Positions 57,601 through 64,000 of a stretch of DNA of 64,000 nt are shown one piece after another. Under the pieces are notes generated by a model. That model had not been told where the DNA came from. It worked only from the letters and a program-made list of their open reading frames with translations, and searched no databases. A program made the translations under genes and the position numbers. Every line of letters starts with the position of its first letter. The first letter of the stretch is position 1. The stretch covers positions 30,719 to 94,718 of the forward strand of contig JAGCGA010000006.1 of the NCBI GenBank assembly GCA_017649855.1. The letters run 5' to 3'. Source of the stretch: Bacteroidales bacterium. GTDB taxonomy: Bacteria; Bacteroidota; Bacteroidia; Bacteroidales; WCHB1-69.

Positions 57601-58512
57601 CATGTCTTTCACAAACACATAGCGGCCGCTTTTGTGAACAAATGTACAGTTGCGAAGGTCATACACCACATTGGAGGCGCCATCCGTGCGGAAATCAGCA
57701 ATAGTGGCAACAACAGGGAAGGAATATACTGCAGAAGCAACACTGCTCTGCTCATCATTCAAAACAGCGATTGCGTTAACGGTCGTAGTGGTTGAGATAG
57801 CGATAGGAGAAGCATACAGCGTAGAGGAGGTCGTCGGGGTGGTACCATCCAGCGTGTAATAGATGGAAGCACCGGCAGGACCCGTGATCGTCACGGAAAT
57901 GGGGTCATATTTGAAACCGGCAGCCTCGGAGAATTGAGGAGCTGCCAAAGCGCCTGATTCATCCAGCTTGTAGAAGGAGAGTTCCTCTTGGCCGTCGTTA
58001 CCGTAGCAGGCAAAACGCGGATTGGTTGAGTTGTAGCTCAAATAACGGGTATTCACACCCACATTGGTCAATACCCAGTTGCCGGCAGCATCCAGAGAAG
58101 GTGTCCATCTGCCCTGGTCAGACAAGACAGCTATCATATAGGCGCTGTTGCCAGAACCTGAATAGGCGACATACTTCTCGGCAGCCTCGTTGTACAGGGA
58201 AATCGTGCCGTCTGTAGCGACGTTCACACTCCATACAATGTCTGTAGTGGGGTTGGAGAATGTAGCATTGGTGGACAGAATGTACTTCGTGCTCGTGGTG
58301 GAGACAGCATTCTGCATTGCAAACTCACCAGTTTGGTTCGTCACTACATAATAGCCGGTCGTCAATTCGTCCAGGCTGTTAATCTTGACAAACGTTCCCG
58401 TGCCCGAATACTGTGCAAAAAGCGCACTCACCGTCATCAGCATCGTCAGCATCAAGACGGTAAGACTTTTTACCATTCGGGGCAAAGTCTTTAAAAAGTC
58501 GAACTTTTTCAT
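48652..58512 (-). CDS. Giant modular T9SS-secreted adhesin
   Basis: The 3,286-residue product has a signal peptide (about residues 1-34, ending VSALFAQ). Next is a chitobiase-C-type domain (SIYYTLDGTTPTTSS) near 200-260 and a cleaved-adhesin-like domain near 460 (PYAENFDGE). Several fibronectin III modules follow (from about 620). Two paralogous 180-residue domains lie near 893-1080 and 1530-1706 (both with IYMGHT and TSDWTPLS). Two CUB-like domains with IYDNGGA lie near 1995 and 2114. Eight InlB-B-like repeats (about 2488-3106), a last fibronectin III module and a type A sorting domain complete it. The ATG at 58512 starts the signal peptide; a TTG 8 codons upstream is less likely. Confidence 0.92.
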   Translation of the reverse strand: MKKFDFLKTLPRMVKSLTVLMLTMLMTVSALFAQYSGTGTFVKINSLDELTTGYYVVTNQTGEFAMQNAVSTTSTKYILSTNATFSNPTTDIVWSVNVATDGTISLYNEAAEKYVAYSGSGNSAYMIAVLSDQGRWTPSLDAAGNWVLTNVGVNTRYLSYNSTNPRFACYGNDGQEELSFYKLDESGALAAPQFSEAAGFKYDPISVTITGPAGASIYYTLDGTTPTTSSTLYASPIAISTTTTVNAIAVLNDEQSSVASAVYSFPVVATIADFRTDGASNVVYDLRNCTFVHKSGRYVFVKDMTGGLCIYDYNNPMLASYEEGDVIPHIYGTRSVYNGMVELIPTRETEAALINTGAQSPVLVNATDILNNYDTYEGQLVKIVGVTFTGNRQFVPATRNSVTFNQNGSDNLYIYNAFSNLSVNVVTGQTADVIGFVAAYNTQKQLFPRNNADIMLNEVAVPYAENFDGETNDWHFVQGEQANQWYVAQPTGYDSKALFISDNGFSNKYNVTSASVSHAYLDVLVPTSGVTIGCDYRAGGEGSTFLYDFLAVSVLDPTDELEAGEEVAETYNITTVALTDGWQHATFTIEGETNPVVKRVLLTWVNDLSGGNQPGAAVDNITITAGTCMPVSNVTVSNIEATSATVAWANQNDVTWTVEYKAEGDSTWTTVSALANTVNLTGLNSNTAYTVRVKTVCDANTSSEYVTTTFTTQSVCGAPENVTVTPAAFTATVDWTVTPHTTYDVQFKPATATEWITVVTGVATAPATLGGLTETTTYNVRVVAHCSVDGGTATSEAVTFTTTDICPVPADLTASADGNSINVSWTSNDYFASWILQYRNLSTDFWSSEIVVNEPSYTITPVQTATSYEIRVKTVCDHGTLQSNTASIVVEVPCASQGGNYDLTLGNGTSTSYNAPYNNFYGNSWNEMIYTASEIGTAGTIKSIAFNVSSASAYTCDQIKIYMGHTTKNEHASTSDWTPLSDLTLVYLANNITIGASTGWETRVLNTPFNYNGIDNLVVVVTHAAGSDYTSSLNYYYTSHTNRDLYRQLDGNASYAEHPGSNTGTRGSYVPNMKINITDCGDAILCAAPTNVTVSNVTETTAQVSWTGTASSYILKVTGPEGETIITDITSNTYTLTNLQPSQTHYSVMVAAQCMPNLFSSYSSAASFETMCEHLTIPYFTNFDDLAGTTATNVTILPSCWDKYNTGTSYPGYPTAYASSTYAASGTNSLRFYVYSSTTYADQIAILPYVDVPVNTLMLNFDMRGYSTSTSYRGVIEVGVMTDPANAATFVPVGIVTNNTGTYNNYSIYLNNYEGNGHYIAFRAAKPTSAPAYNVADIDNLTVDYTPSCSAPSITGYNTTTKILTWTNGDMGTPQSYQVMCNVNGTTTNTYTFTTTEGILLGLQGLSDYMVYVRSICGEGDTSAWSDPYTFTTPEAGCQTPSNVVATVDANHNIVVTWDADPEQSTWAVFYKGDAPMWSTPVMVTGTPSVTLSGLQTATTYSIRVNAVCNGGATDSDYAYGSVYLPCSTAGGSPEVVVGTGNNNSYYAPFNNYYKNSRNEVIYLASEIGQAGPISKIAYHVAAASSFATSSINIYMGHTSRSEFASTSDWTPLSGLTQVYSSEGQTIGSNTGWEEYTLDVPFEYNGTDNLVVVVTKSAPNYNGTLKYTYTNNANRCLYRQNDSNTSYADITNTSTTGSRSYYVPNITLTILPPCDDPVLCNATVTNLTGTVNGSDEVALAWNGTGASYMVEYGQPGFTSSTGTIVMTTETSVTISNLNASTEYQFVVYPVCSNGNIGASTQINLTTSCGLIEVTEANPWLETFDVNYSGSGVAVPLGACWATPITSTQSNGTFPAVYTGYADACYSGSNSLEMKGSNQMVVLPEFLNAINTLQFDFWANTTASASSSSDAGLMEVGVYDGTTFTPVTTVPATAFNRTGQDAPHANHVAPISFAGVTPQAGLRMAIRITGATSGNSWNLDNFLVSLIGGTTPTEPDVVVMDGTVTSITTCNATIYDNGGADGDYATYSDETLEVIPATPGAYLHFTGTYDMEGGYDHVYIYDANNTQLADLTGEGTLDLTVPGPVSIVLESDGSVCYSGFVFNVTCTEEMPELPDTYTMGEVATVTTCDAIIYDNGGATGNYETYSDETMLITPAVTGAHLHITGTYNMESNWDYIYIYDNNNNLLQTLTGQGSVDLVVNGPAVINLSSDGSVCYSGFEFHVECEIPENVSTAIVWAGGLADACDLSGQYITATFDNIGLDAITTMVGSFSVNGGAPVTETFTVSPVAPSQAGMVTFTTPVVFDQPTNTVEVMLYAADEPSTLWENNSYTITGIEEVAPMTAPYPVLPTSGSTIGSDGWVVVDNAYNGLAWTISGTTMNAPSTDNVAGINNWLFTPCYDLPAGVYKVTYDYKVNNAAIPESFAVYYGQGSHVADMTNMIAQYANITNSSYVTETQIITIPVDGSYNFGFLANSAPGNLGMSVKALTVTPMVSMTALANGHGTITPSGTIVAGDGDNLTFVMNPDEHYYLQNVTVNGQVVANYNTVASGVVYNHTVANGDVLIANFTQANLFTYIVNGGQGYVNGGFHVAPESFTEDYANGQDIHISFVADAGYHVENVNINGVDYGPITDWVITNVSQNYTFVITFAPNTYIVTTNAYGNGTVSDGAIFVYNPNNTYTFTATPGANMHIASILRNNVELTITDPFNTYTETLTNILSNYDYVVYFDPNNYTVEATAGNGGTITPVGVSNYAYNTDANYYIEAAQGYYIDSVTVDGVTVDYTQANALTAMSYTFPHISANHTINVVFAQYEYTITVNAGDHGTITPGTTVVGIDETPTFTITPEAGYGIADVTVDNVSVGAVNTYTFAPVSANHTIAATFAQYQYTITANAGNGGTITPNGVTNMVYNGNQTYTIAASAGYHIADVYVDGVSVGAVNTYTFTGVTANHTIYAVFGINEYTITVTQPNNGNITPGTTTVQYGATPSFVITPNTGYNVTAITLNGTNVINNTPQVNGVYTLTLPAVTANATLTATMTAKTFTITASAGANGTISPSGVATVNFGQNKSYTFNPANGYEVAAVTVDGMNMGAISSYTFVNVVANHTINVTFKLQECELPTNMQTIFVDTTSATLYWYHAGAVSYDIQYKAITDNTFTTTNTTQTTYNLTGLTPGTTYIWMVRANCVANNPSDWTNGCTFRTLDVFINPDGIEDHIQSMISVYSETNNVYIVNENGIRIDNVQIYDVYGKLLYSGNMTSSREVISMNVATGTYLVRLATEYGTCNYKLHLTK
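49195..51060 (-). repeat. Eight tandem InlB-B-like repeats inside the adhesin gene
   Basis: About 230 bases per repeat; protein units follow YTITVNAGDHGTITP … GYGIADVTVD … ANHTIAATF. Repeats 4-6 are most alike and the outer ones more diverged, which suggests growth from the middle. Confidence 0.8.
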
Positions 58513-58604
58513 GTTAGTTTTGATTTGGTTTAACAATAATTTTAATTTATATTAATTTGATTTTTTATCTTTTACACCTATTTCAAAATGATAAAAAAAG
58601 CCTG

Positions 58605-58612
58605 CAAATATA
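58605..58612 (-). promoter_or_regulatory. -7 box for the giant adhesin gene
   Basis: The reverse strand reads TATATTTG, 92 bases before the ATG at 58512, implying an AT-rich leader of about 85 bases. Confidence 0.5.
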
Positions 58613-58692
58613 AAGTTTTCTTTTATTTCTCAAAATAATATTTTTAAATATAATAAACTTTAAGAAGAGGACGTTTTTTTCGTGATTTTTTG

Positions 58693-58700
58693 TAATTTTG
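58693..58700 (+). promoter_or_regulatory. -7 box for gldB
   Basis: TAATTTTG fits TAnnTTTG, 29 bases before the ATG at 58730. Confidence 0.5.
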
Positions 58701-58729
58701 CAACCCAATCGTAATTATTTGAAAGACAG

Positions 58730-59770
58730 ATGAAAGTCAATCGATTCTTAAGTGTGGCCCTCGCCTTTTCGTGTGCATTTCTGATGTTTTCCTGCCACAA
58801 GAAGGAGAAGATCGCCACCCCCGAACTGACCAAAGAGCAGAAGGAGGAGATCCGAAAGGTGGAGGTGTCCATCGCCCGCTACGACGAGGCTTTGTCTTCG
58901 CTGGACCTGCAGCAACTGCCGAAGGGGGTCGAGACGCTGTATGGCCAATTCCCGGAAAACCTGATTGCCAAAGACAGCTGGAAAAACCCACAGATGATGC
59001 AGGGCCTCAAGGCTTACCTCCAGGATCCCGTCATCAAGGAGCTGTACAAAGAGTGCGGGAAACAATATCAAGACATGTCGGACATCCAAACCGCACTTAA
59101 GAATGCGCTCCAAATCTACCTCTCCCATTTCCCCAACGACAGCATTCCGCTTTTCTACACGCTGATTCCGGGACTCGATTTCACCACTCCGTCGGTTTTC
59201 GGATACGGCAACGATGTTTTCATCTGCCTGGACATGTATCTCGGAAGCAGTTACAAGTATTATGCCCAGGCCAATATGCCCCGCTACATCGCCGCCCGGT
59301 GCGAACGGAAAAATATCCCGACCGACGTCTTCTCCAAATGCCTTTGCTACCGTCACCTGCCCGAAAAGACGCTGGTCTCCCTGCTCGACAACATGATCGA
59401 AGAGGGTAAAAAACTCTACTTTACCCAAACGATGTTCCCCGACACTCCCGAACAGGATGTCATCGGCTATAGCCCCGAAAAGTGGGAGTGGGCCAAGAAA
59501 TACCAAGGCCAAGTGTGGCAATATTTCATCGAAAAACAACTTTTGTACGCCAAAGACGAGACCGTGGTGCGACGCATGATCGACGAAGCACCCTTCACCA
59601 GAGATTTTGGCAACGAATCCCCCGGACGCATCGGTTGCTTTATCGGATGGCAAATCATCAAAAGCTATATGGCTAACAACAAGGATGTTACTCTAGAACA
59701 GCTGATGCTGAACCCGAATAGTCAGGAGATCCTGAACAAGTCTTATTACAAGCCCGTTTTTAACAAATAG
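58730..59770 (+). CDS. gldB: Gliding motility lipoprotein GldB
   Basis: The 346-residue product has a lipoprotein signal (ALAFSCAFLMFSC, lipidation Cys22). It matches the GldB family through FPNDSIPLFYTLIPG, FICLDMYLGSSYKYY and the C-terminal DFGNESPGRIGCFIGWQII. GldB is needed for gliding in Flavobacterium; Bacteroidales that do not glide also carry homologues, so its role may be envelope or T9SS related. It is divergent from the giant adhesin gene. No gldC follows; ssb is next on the same strand with its own promoter. Confidence 0.88.
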   Translation: MKVNRFLSVALAFSCAFLMFSCHKKEKIATPELTKEQKEEIRKVEVSIARYDEALSSLDLQQLPKGVETLYGQFPENLIAKDSWKNPQMMQGLKAYLQDPVIKELYKECGKQYQDMSDIQTALKNALQIYLSHFPNDSIPLFYTLIPGLDFTTPSVFGYGNDVFICLDMYLGSSYKYYAQANMPRYIAARCERKNIPTDVFSKCLCYRHLPEKTLVSLLDNMIEEGKKLYFTQTMFPDTPEQDVIGYSPEKWEWAKKYQGQVWQYFIEKQLLYAKDETVVRRMIDEAPFTRDFGNESPGRIGCFIGWQIIKSYMANNKDVTLEQLMLNPNSQEILNKSYYKPVFNK

Positions 59771-59810
59771 TATATAAAATTAAATTTTTTGTTATTTTAT
59801 TAAAAATTTA

Positions 59811-59818
59811 TATATTTG
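59811..59818 (+). promoter_or_regulatory. -7 box for ssb
   Basis: TATATTTG lies 26 bases before the ATG at 59845. Confidence 0.6.
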
Positions 59819-59844
59819 CCGCGTAATCTTAAAAACAAAACGAT

Positions 59845-60285
59845 ATGTCTGGTATTAACAAAGTAATCTTAATTGGCCGTCTGGGCAAGGACCCGGATGT
59901 CAGAACCTTTGAAGGTGGGGTGAAGAAAGCAACCTTCACGATGGCAACGTCTGAATTCCGCAAAGACAAAGATGGTAACCGCATTGAGTTGACCGAATGG
60001 CACAACATCGTCTGTTGGCGCAACCTGGCAGAGACCGCGGAAAAGTACCTCAACAAGGGCAAGATGATCTATGTGGAAGGCAAACTGCGTACACGCAGCT
60101 GGGAAGACAACGGCATCAAGCACTACATCACCGAAATTGAGGCTTCCACCTTCACCATGCTTGAGTCGCGCAGTGCAAGCGAGAACGCACCGGTGGCCAC
60201 GCAGAACACCAACCAGGGCAATGTAGCCCCTCAGCCTGTTGTGGAAGAGCCGTTCCCGGGCGACACTGACGATCTGCCCTTCTAG
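59845..60285 (+). CDS. ssb: Single-stranded DNA-binding protein
   Basis: The 146-residue product has the SSB OB fold (MSGINKVILIGRLGKDPDVR; WHNIVCWRNLAETAEKYLNKG) to about residue 110. A Gln/Asn/Pro linker follows, then the acidic tip DTDDLPF used to recruit repair and replication partners. The size is normal. It is convergent with polA, whose stop is 3 bases away, and no terminator is visible between them. Confidence 0.97.
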   Translation: MSGINKVILIGRLGKDPDVRTFEGGVKKATFTMATSEFRKDKDGNRIELTEWHNIVCWRNLAETAEKYLNKGKMIYVEGKLRTRSWEDNGIKHYITEIEASTFTMLESRSASENAPVATQNTNQGNVAPQPVVEEPFPGDTDDLPF

Positions 60286-60288
60286 TCT

Positions 60289-62955
60289 TTAGTGGGCGTC
60301 AAACCAGCTGTGCCCGTAGTTGATATCCACATCCAACGGCACCGACAGCTGCATGGCGTTCATCATCTCGCGGCGAACAATGTCGCGCAAGGTGTCGAGT
60401 TCGCTCTTGAGGGTGTCAAAAACCAACTCGTCGTGCACCTGCAGAATCATCCGGCTTTGCAGATGCTGTTCCTCCATCACCCGCTGTATGCGGATCATGG
60501 CTATTTTGATCAAATCGGCGGCAGTGCCCTGTATCGGGGCATTGATGGCATTGCGCTCCGCCGATTTTCTCAAAATGGCGTTGTGCGCGTTGATGTCGCG
60601 GATATAACGACGCCGACCCAACAGTGTCTCGACATAGAGATTCTCGCGGGCAAAGGCTAACGTGTTGTTCAGATAGTCGTTGATCTTCGGAAAACTGCGG
60701 AAGTAGTCCGTAATCAGCTGGCGCGCCTCACCCAGCGGTATCTGCAACCGGTCGGCCAGACCGAAGGCAGAGATGCCGTACAAGATGCCGAAGTTGACCG
60801 TCTTGGCATTGCGACGCATGTCCTTGGTCACCGCCTCCTGTGGTACCCCGTAGATATGCGCGGCCATGGCGGCGTGGATGTCCTCGTGTTTACGGAAGGT
60901 CTCGATCATACGCTCATCGCCGCAGACGTGAGCCACGACGCGCAACTCTATCTGGGAGTAGTCGGCCGCCAACAGCACATGGTCATCATCGGCCGCCACA
61001 AAGGCCTTGCGGATGTCACGCCCCCGCTCCGTGCGGATGGGGATGTTCTGCAAGTTGGGATTCACCGAACTCAGCCGGCCTGTGGCCGTGATGGTCTGCA
61101 TGTACGTGGTATGGATACGACCCGTCTTGGGATTGATCAAGGCCGGAAGGGCATCGATGTAGGTGGACTTCAGCTTGGTCAACTTACGCCACTCCAGGAT
61201 CAGCGGCACGATAGGGTGCTTCGGCGCCAACTTCACAAGCACCTCCTCACCCGTCTGGTACTGCTTGCTCTTGGTCAGCTTGGCGTTCTCGACCAGTCGT
61301 AACCGCTCAAAGAGAATTTCACCCAACTGCTTGGGAGAACCAATGTTAAAGGTGACTCCTGCATAGTCATATATCTGACGTTCAATGTCTTGTATCTCTT
61401 GCTGCATGGTCTCGGAATTCTGTTGCAAGGTGGCCACATCCAACTTAACACCCGCCATCTCCATATTGGCCAACACGGGCACCAAAGGCATCTCCACCTC
61501 CTCAAACAGACGCTGCAACTCACCCTTCCGGATGGAATCTTGCAACAACGGGTACAGCTGCAAGAAGGCGCTGACCCTCTCCGCCGTCCGCTGCTCGGGG
61601 GTGGCATCTGACTTCACCAAAACCGACCCTAACAGGGTCTCCACCATCATCTCCAATGTGTGCTTGCTCTCAGGCTGGATCAGATAATGAGCAATCTGCA
61701 AATCGAACACGGACACCGTGGGTTTTATCTTAAAAACCGTTAAAAATTTGAATGTCTGCTTGTAATCATACAAGACCATCGTATGGGTGCCGCTGAACAG
61801 CCGTTGCAAAAAGGCCTGATAGTGACGGTGCTCGCTTTCCACGAGATGATAGTAGGCCTCCGCGGGGTTCCCGGCAATCACAAAGCCTGCAATCCGGTGC
61901 TCCTGCATGATCCAATCGAAGAAGAGATGCTCGGACTGCCACAGACTATCCGGCACATCTTCAACCTGAAACACCTGCGTCAGCTTCCCAACAGATTGGC
62001 AGCAGGGTAGTGTCTCTTCTTCTTGATCTTCCGGCTGCGAGAAGAGATCGGCCTCCCCACTTGGCTCCTCCCCGACTTTCAGATCTTTCAAAATCCTCTG
62101 CGTCAGAGCCTTGAACTCCAGTTCGGCAAACACTTCTTTCAACTCCGGCACGTTGGGACCGGTCAGCGCCATCTGGGAGAAATCATACTCCAAGGGCACA
62201 TCCAACATGATAGTTGCCAGCTGTTTGGAAAGCAATGCCTGCTCTTTGTTCTCCATCAGAAGCGTACGCATTTTCTCATTCTCCTGGTCGGCGCCGCGGG
62301 CATACATCTCCTCGATGGAGTGGTAGGTGGCCAGCAGCTTCTGGGCCTTCACCTGGCCGATGCCCGGCACGCCGGGGATGTTGTCGGAACTATCGCCCCA
62401 CAACCCCAGCATATCGATCAGTTGCTCAGGATCTTGTATCTTATACTTTTCGCACACCTCCTGCACGCCCAAGATCTCGGCCGGCTGTCCGAACTTGCCT
62501 GGCTTGTAGAGATGGATATGTTCCGACACCAACTGACCATAGTCTTTGTCGGAGGTTACCATATAAACCTCAAAACCCTCAATTTCAGCATGTTTGGCCA
62601 GACTGCCCACTACGTCATCCGCCTCGTAACCGTCCATGGATACCATCGCTATGCGAAAGGCTTCCAGAATGCGCTTGATGTAGGGGACGGAGAGAATGAT
62701 GTCATCGGGCGTGGCCTCGCGGTTGGCCTTGTAGCTTTCAAACTCGGCATGGCGGAAGGTGGGAGCGCCCGTATCAAAGGCCACGGCCATGTGGGTGGGC
62801 TTCTCCTTCTTGATGATCTCATACAACGAATTGGTAAAACCCAGTATGGCAGAGGTGTTGAGACCTTTGGTGGTATAGCGGGGACTCTTCATCATGGCAT
62901 AATAGGCCCTGAAGATCAGGCCCATGGCATCGATGAGGTATAGTTTCTTTGACAT
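60289..62955 (-). CDS. polA: DNA polymerase I
   Basis: The 888-residue product has an N-terminal 5' nuclease domain (MDGYEADDVVG, SSDNIPGVPGIG) to about residue 300, a middle exonuclease-like domain, and a full family A polymerase domain. That domain has LAADYSQIELRVVAH, RNAKTVNFGILYGISAFGLA and QVHDELVFD. The 3'-5' exonuclease motifs look lost: the DxE position reads FFDWIMQEH, and the last motif reads AERVSAFLQLY with no aspartate. It should therefore repair and fill gaps without proofreading. It is convergent with ssb. Confidence 0.96.
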   Translation of the reverse strand: MSKKLYLIDAMGLIFRAYYAMMKSPRYTTKGLNTSAILGFTNSLYEIIKKEKPTHMAVAFDTGAPTFRHAEFESYKANREATPDDIILSVPYIKRILEAFRIAMVSMDGYEADDVVGSLAKHAEIEGFEVYMVTSDKDYGQLVSEHIHLYKPGKFGQPAEILGVQEVCEKYKIQDPEQLIDMLGLWGDSSDNIPGVPGIGQVKAQKLLATYHSIEEMYARGADQENEKMRTLLMENKEQALLSKQLATIMLDVPLEYDFSQMALTGPNVPELKEVFAELEFKALTQRILKDLKVGEEPSGEADLFSQPEDQEEETLPCCQSVGKLTQVFQVEDVPDSLWQSEHLFFDWIMQEHRIAGFVIAGNPAEAYYHLVESEHRHYQAFLQRLFSGTHTMVLYDYKQTFKFLTVFKIKPTVSVFDLQIAHYLIQPESKHTLEMMVETLLGSVLVKSDATPEQRTAERVSAFLQLYPLLQDSIRKGELQRLFEEVEMPLVPVLANMEMAGVKLDVATLQQNSETMQQEIQDIERQIYDYAGVTFNIGSPKQLGEILFERLRLVENAKLTKSKQYQTGEEVLVKLAPKHPIVPLILEWRKLTKLKSTYIDALPALINPKTGRIHTTYMQTITATGRLSSVNPNLQNIPIRTERGRDIRKAFVAADDDHVLLAADYSQIELRVVAHVCGDERMIETFRKHEDIHAAMAAHIYGVPQEAVTKDMRRNAKTVNFGILYGISAFGLADRLQIPLGEARQLITDYFRSFPKINDYLNNTLAFARENLYVETLLGRRRYIRDINAHNAILRKSAERNAINAPIQGTAADLIKIAMIRIQRVMEEQHLQSRMILQVHDELVFDTLKSELDTLRDIVRREMMNAMQLSVPLDVDINYGHSWFDAH

Positions 62956-63058
62956 GGTGATAAAATTTATGGCTATTGGCTGTTGGCTGTTGGCTGTTGG
63001 CCGACTATTTGGTGATTATAATTGACTATTTTATTGGCTAATAGCTAATGGCTAATGG
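62956..63058. repeat. TTGGCTGTTGGC / GGCTAATAGCTAAT repeat tract
   Basis: The polA-YggS gap is mostly tandem degenerate 7-base units (GGCTGTT, then GGCTAAT and AGCTAAT). The first copies also occur at 11594-11640. Confidence 0.75.
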
Positions 63059-63745
63059 CTAATAGCTAATAGCTGTTGATTGATAATTCCTAACTCCAAA
63101 AATGGCGCTTCCCACCCGGATAAAAGTACTTCCCTCTTCTATCGCTATGGGATAGTCGTCGGTCATGCCCATGGAGATCTCTTTGAAATCCTCATGATCT
63201 GCAAAAAAGACTGTCTTGAGCGTTTGGAAGATGTCGTGCAGATGGCGAAATTCCCGACGCACCTGCTCCATGTCTTCTGTGAAGGTAGCCATGCCCATCA
63301 CGCCGCAAATCTTCACGTTATGCAAGGTGGGGAAGACCTCGCCTTGTAGCATCTCGCGGCATTCCTCCAAGGTAAAGCCGAACTTGGTGGTTTCCTGGGC
63401 AATATGGAATTGGAGCAGGCAGGGAATCACGCGCTGGTTTTTGGCTGCCAACTTATTGACTTCCACCAACAAAGATTCACTGTCAATGCTATGGATCATC
63501 GCCACATAGGGGGCGATGTATTTGATCTTGTTGGTCTGCAGATGACCGATGAAGTGCCATTGGATATCCTGGGGCAGCACCTCGTGTTTGGCCTTCATTT
63601 CTTGGGCCTTGTTCTCGCCGAACAGTCGCTGGCCTTCGTCATACAACATTTGGATATCCTCCACAGGTTTGGTTTTGGAGACGGCAATCAGTCGGGTGCT
63701 GTCGGGTAATTGGCTCAGAATCTGATGATACTTTTCTATGTTCAT
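63059..63745 (-). CDS. YggS-family pyridoxal phosphate homeostasis protein
   Basis: The 228-residue product is a PLP-binding TIM-barrel protein without known catalysis that buffers free PLP. Marks are LIAVSKTKPVEDIQ (PLP lysine), GENKAQEMKAKHE, WHFIGHLQTNKIKYI, and the C-terminal SMGMTDDYPIAIEEGSTFIRVGSAIFG. The ATG at 63745 fits the family and follows a -7 box; the frame open to 63859 runs through repeat DNA. Confidence 0.94.
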   Translation of the reverse strand: MNIEKYHQILSQLPDSTRLIAVSKTKPVEDIQMLYDEGQRLFGENKAQEMKAKHEVLPQDIQWHFIGHLQTNKIKYIAPYVAMIHSIDSESLLVEVNKLAAKNQRVIPCLLQFHIAQETTKFGFTLEECREMLQGEVFPTLHNVKICGVMGMATFTEDMEQVRREFRHLHDIFQTLKTVFFADHEDFKEISMGMTDDYPIAIEEGSTFIRVGSAIFGVRNYQSTAISY

Positions 63746-63776
63746 GATAATAATGATACCGAAACGATAAAACGCG

Positions 63777-63784
63777 CAAAGGTA
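63777..63784 (-). promoter_or_regulatory. -7 box for the YggS gene
   Basis: The reverse strand reads TACCTTTG, 32 bases before the ATG at 63745. Confidence 0.55.
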
Positions 63785-63833
63785 CACAAAATGTTGAAAT
63801 GTGGATGCGGTGAAATGAATAGGGTTCAAAGTC

Positions 63834-64000
63834 AACCACAAAGGCTGAAGAGAAACCACAAAGGCACAAAGGGCACAAAGAGAGATTAAGGGAGGAAATA
63901 GATAATAGTTATTAGTAGTTCAAGGCTAATGGCTAACGGCCAATAGCTAGAGTTCAATGTCAAGGTTCAAAGTCATAGTTCAAGGTTCAAGAGAAACCAC
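63834..64000. repeat. Mixed intergenic short-repeat tract at the window end
   Basis: No gene is visible here. The tract has AACCACAAAGGCACAAAGG-type units (63835-63885), TAATGGCTAACGGCCAATAGC (about 63928-63949) and GTTCAAAGTCATAGTTCAAGG units to the edge. All families seen elsewhere in the window except AACTCTTAACT are present together. Confidence 0.75.

Overview
The window is about 64 kb of chromosome from a member of the Bacteroidota, most likely order Bacteroidales. The evidence is the set of family-specific genes (sprA, a porG-like gene, gldB, several tandem ompH copies), secreted proteins ending in type IX secretion (T9SS) sorting domains, and a -7 promoter box of the form TAnnTTTG in front of many genes. 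No rRNA, tRNA or CRISPR array was seen.

Layout. Positions 1-11.6 kb: the start of a TonB-dependent receptor gene (cut by the window edge), then ruvA-sprA, a small lipoprotein, an MltF-type lytic transglycosylase and purD. 11.6-17.8 kb: an Old Yellow Enzyme homologue on the minus strand, then frr, gcvH, der and an S9 dipeptidyl-peptidase lipoprotein. 17.9-23.8 kb (minus): the envelope cluster porG-uppS-bamA-ompH-ompH-ompH. 23.9-25.3 kb: infC-rpmI-rplT with a terminator. 25.4-28.9 kb: uvrB and an M16 peptidase, divergent.

28.9-34.6 kb is the accessory region. Two nearly identical 170-bp direct repeats (28991-29160 and 34427-34595) enclose a decayed IS5-type transposase, a tandem pair of 92-bp promoter/mini-ORF/hairpin units, a surface protein with a coiled-coil end, two paralogous small membrane proteins, and a streptopain-like (C10) cysteine protease with a T9SS sorting domain. 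This is the least ordinary part of the window.

34.7-48.5 kb returns to core genes: secA and a glycosyltransferase; pruA (minus) and gtrA (plus); then a six-gene minus-strand run glnA - DUF7935-like - polyprenyl synthetase - mrdA (PBP2) - rodA - threonine aldolase. 48.65-58.5 kb is one giant minus-strand gene for a secreted modular adhesin of about 3,286 residues. 58.7-64 kb holds gldB, ssb, polA and a YggS-type PLP protein.

Several genes belong to the same outer-membrane and secretion economy. SecA moves precursors across the inner membrane. Skp-like OmpH proteins and BamA insert barrels. SprA, PorG and GldB are T9SS/gliding components. The C10 protease and the giant adhesin are likely T9SS cargo. 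Intergenic DNA repeatedly carries families of quasi-periodic short repeats (ACACAAAGG-, GTTCAAAGTC-, TTAGCCA/TTAGCTA- and AACTCTTAACT-type).
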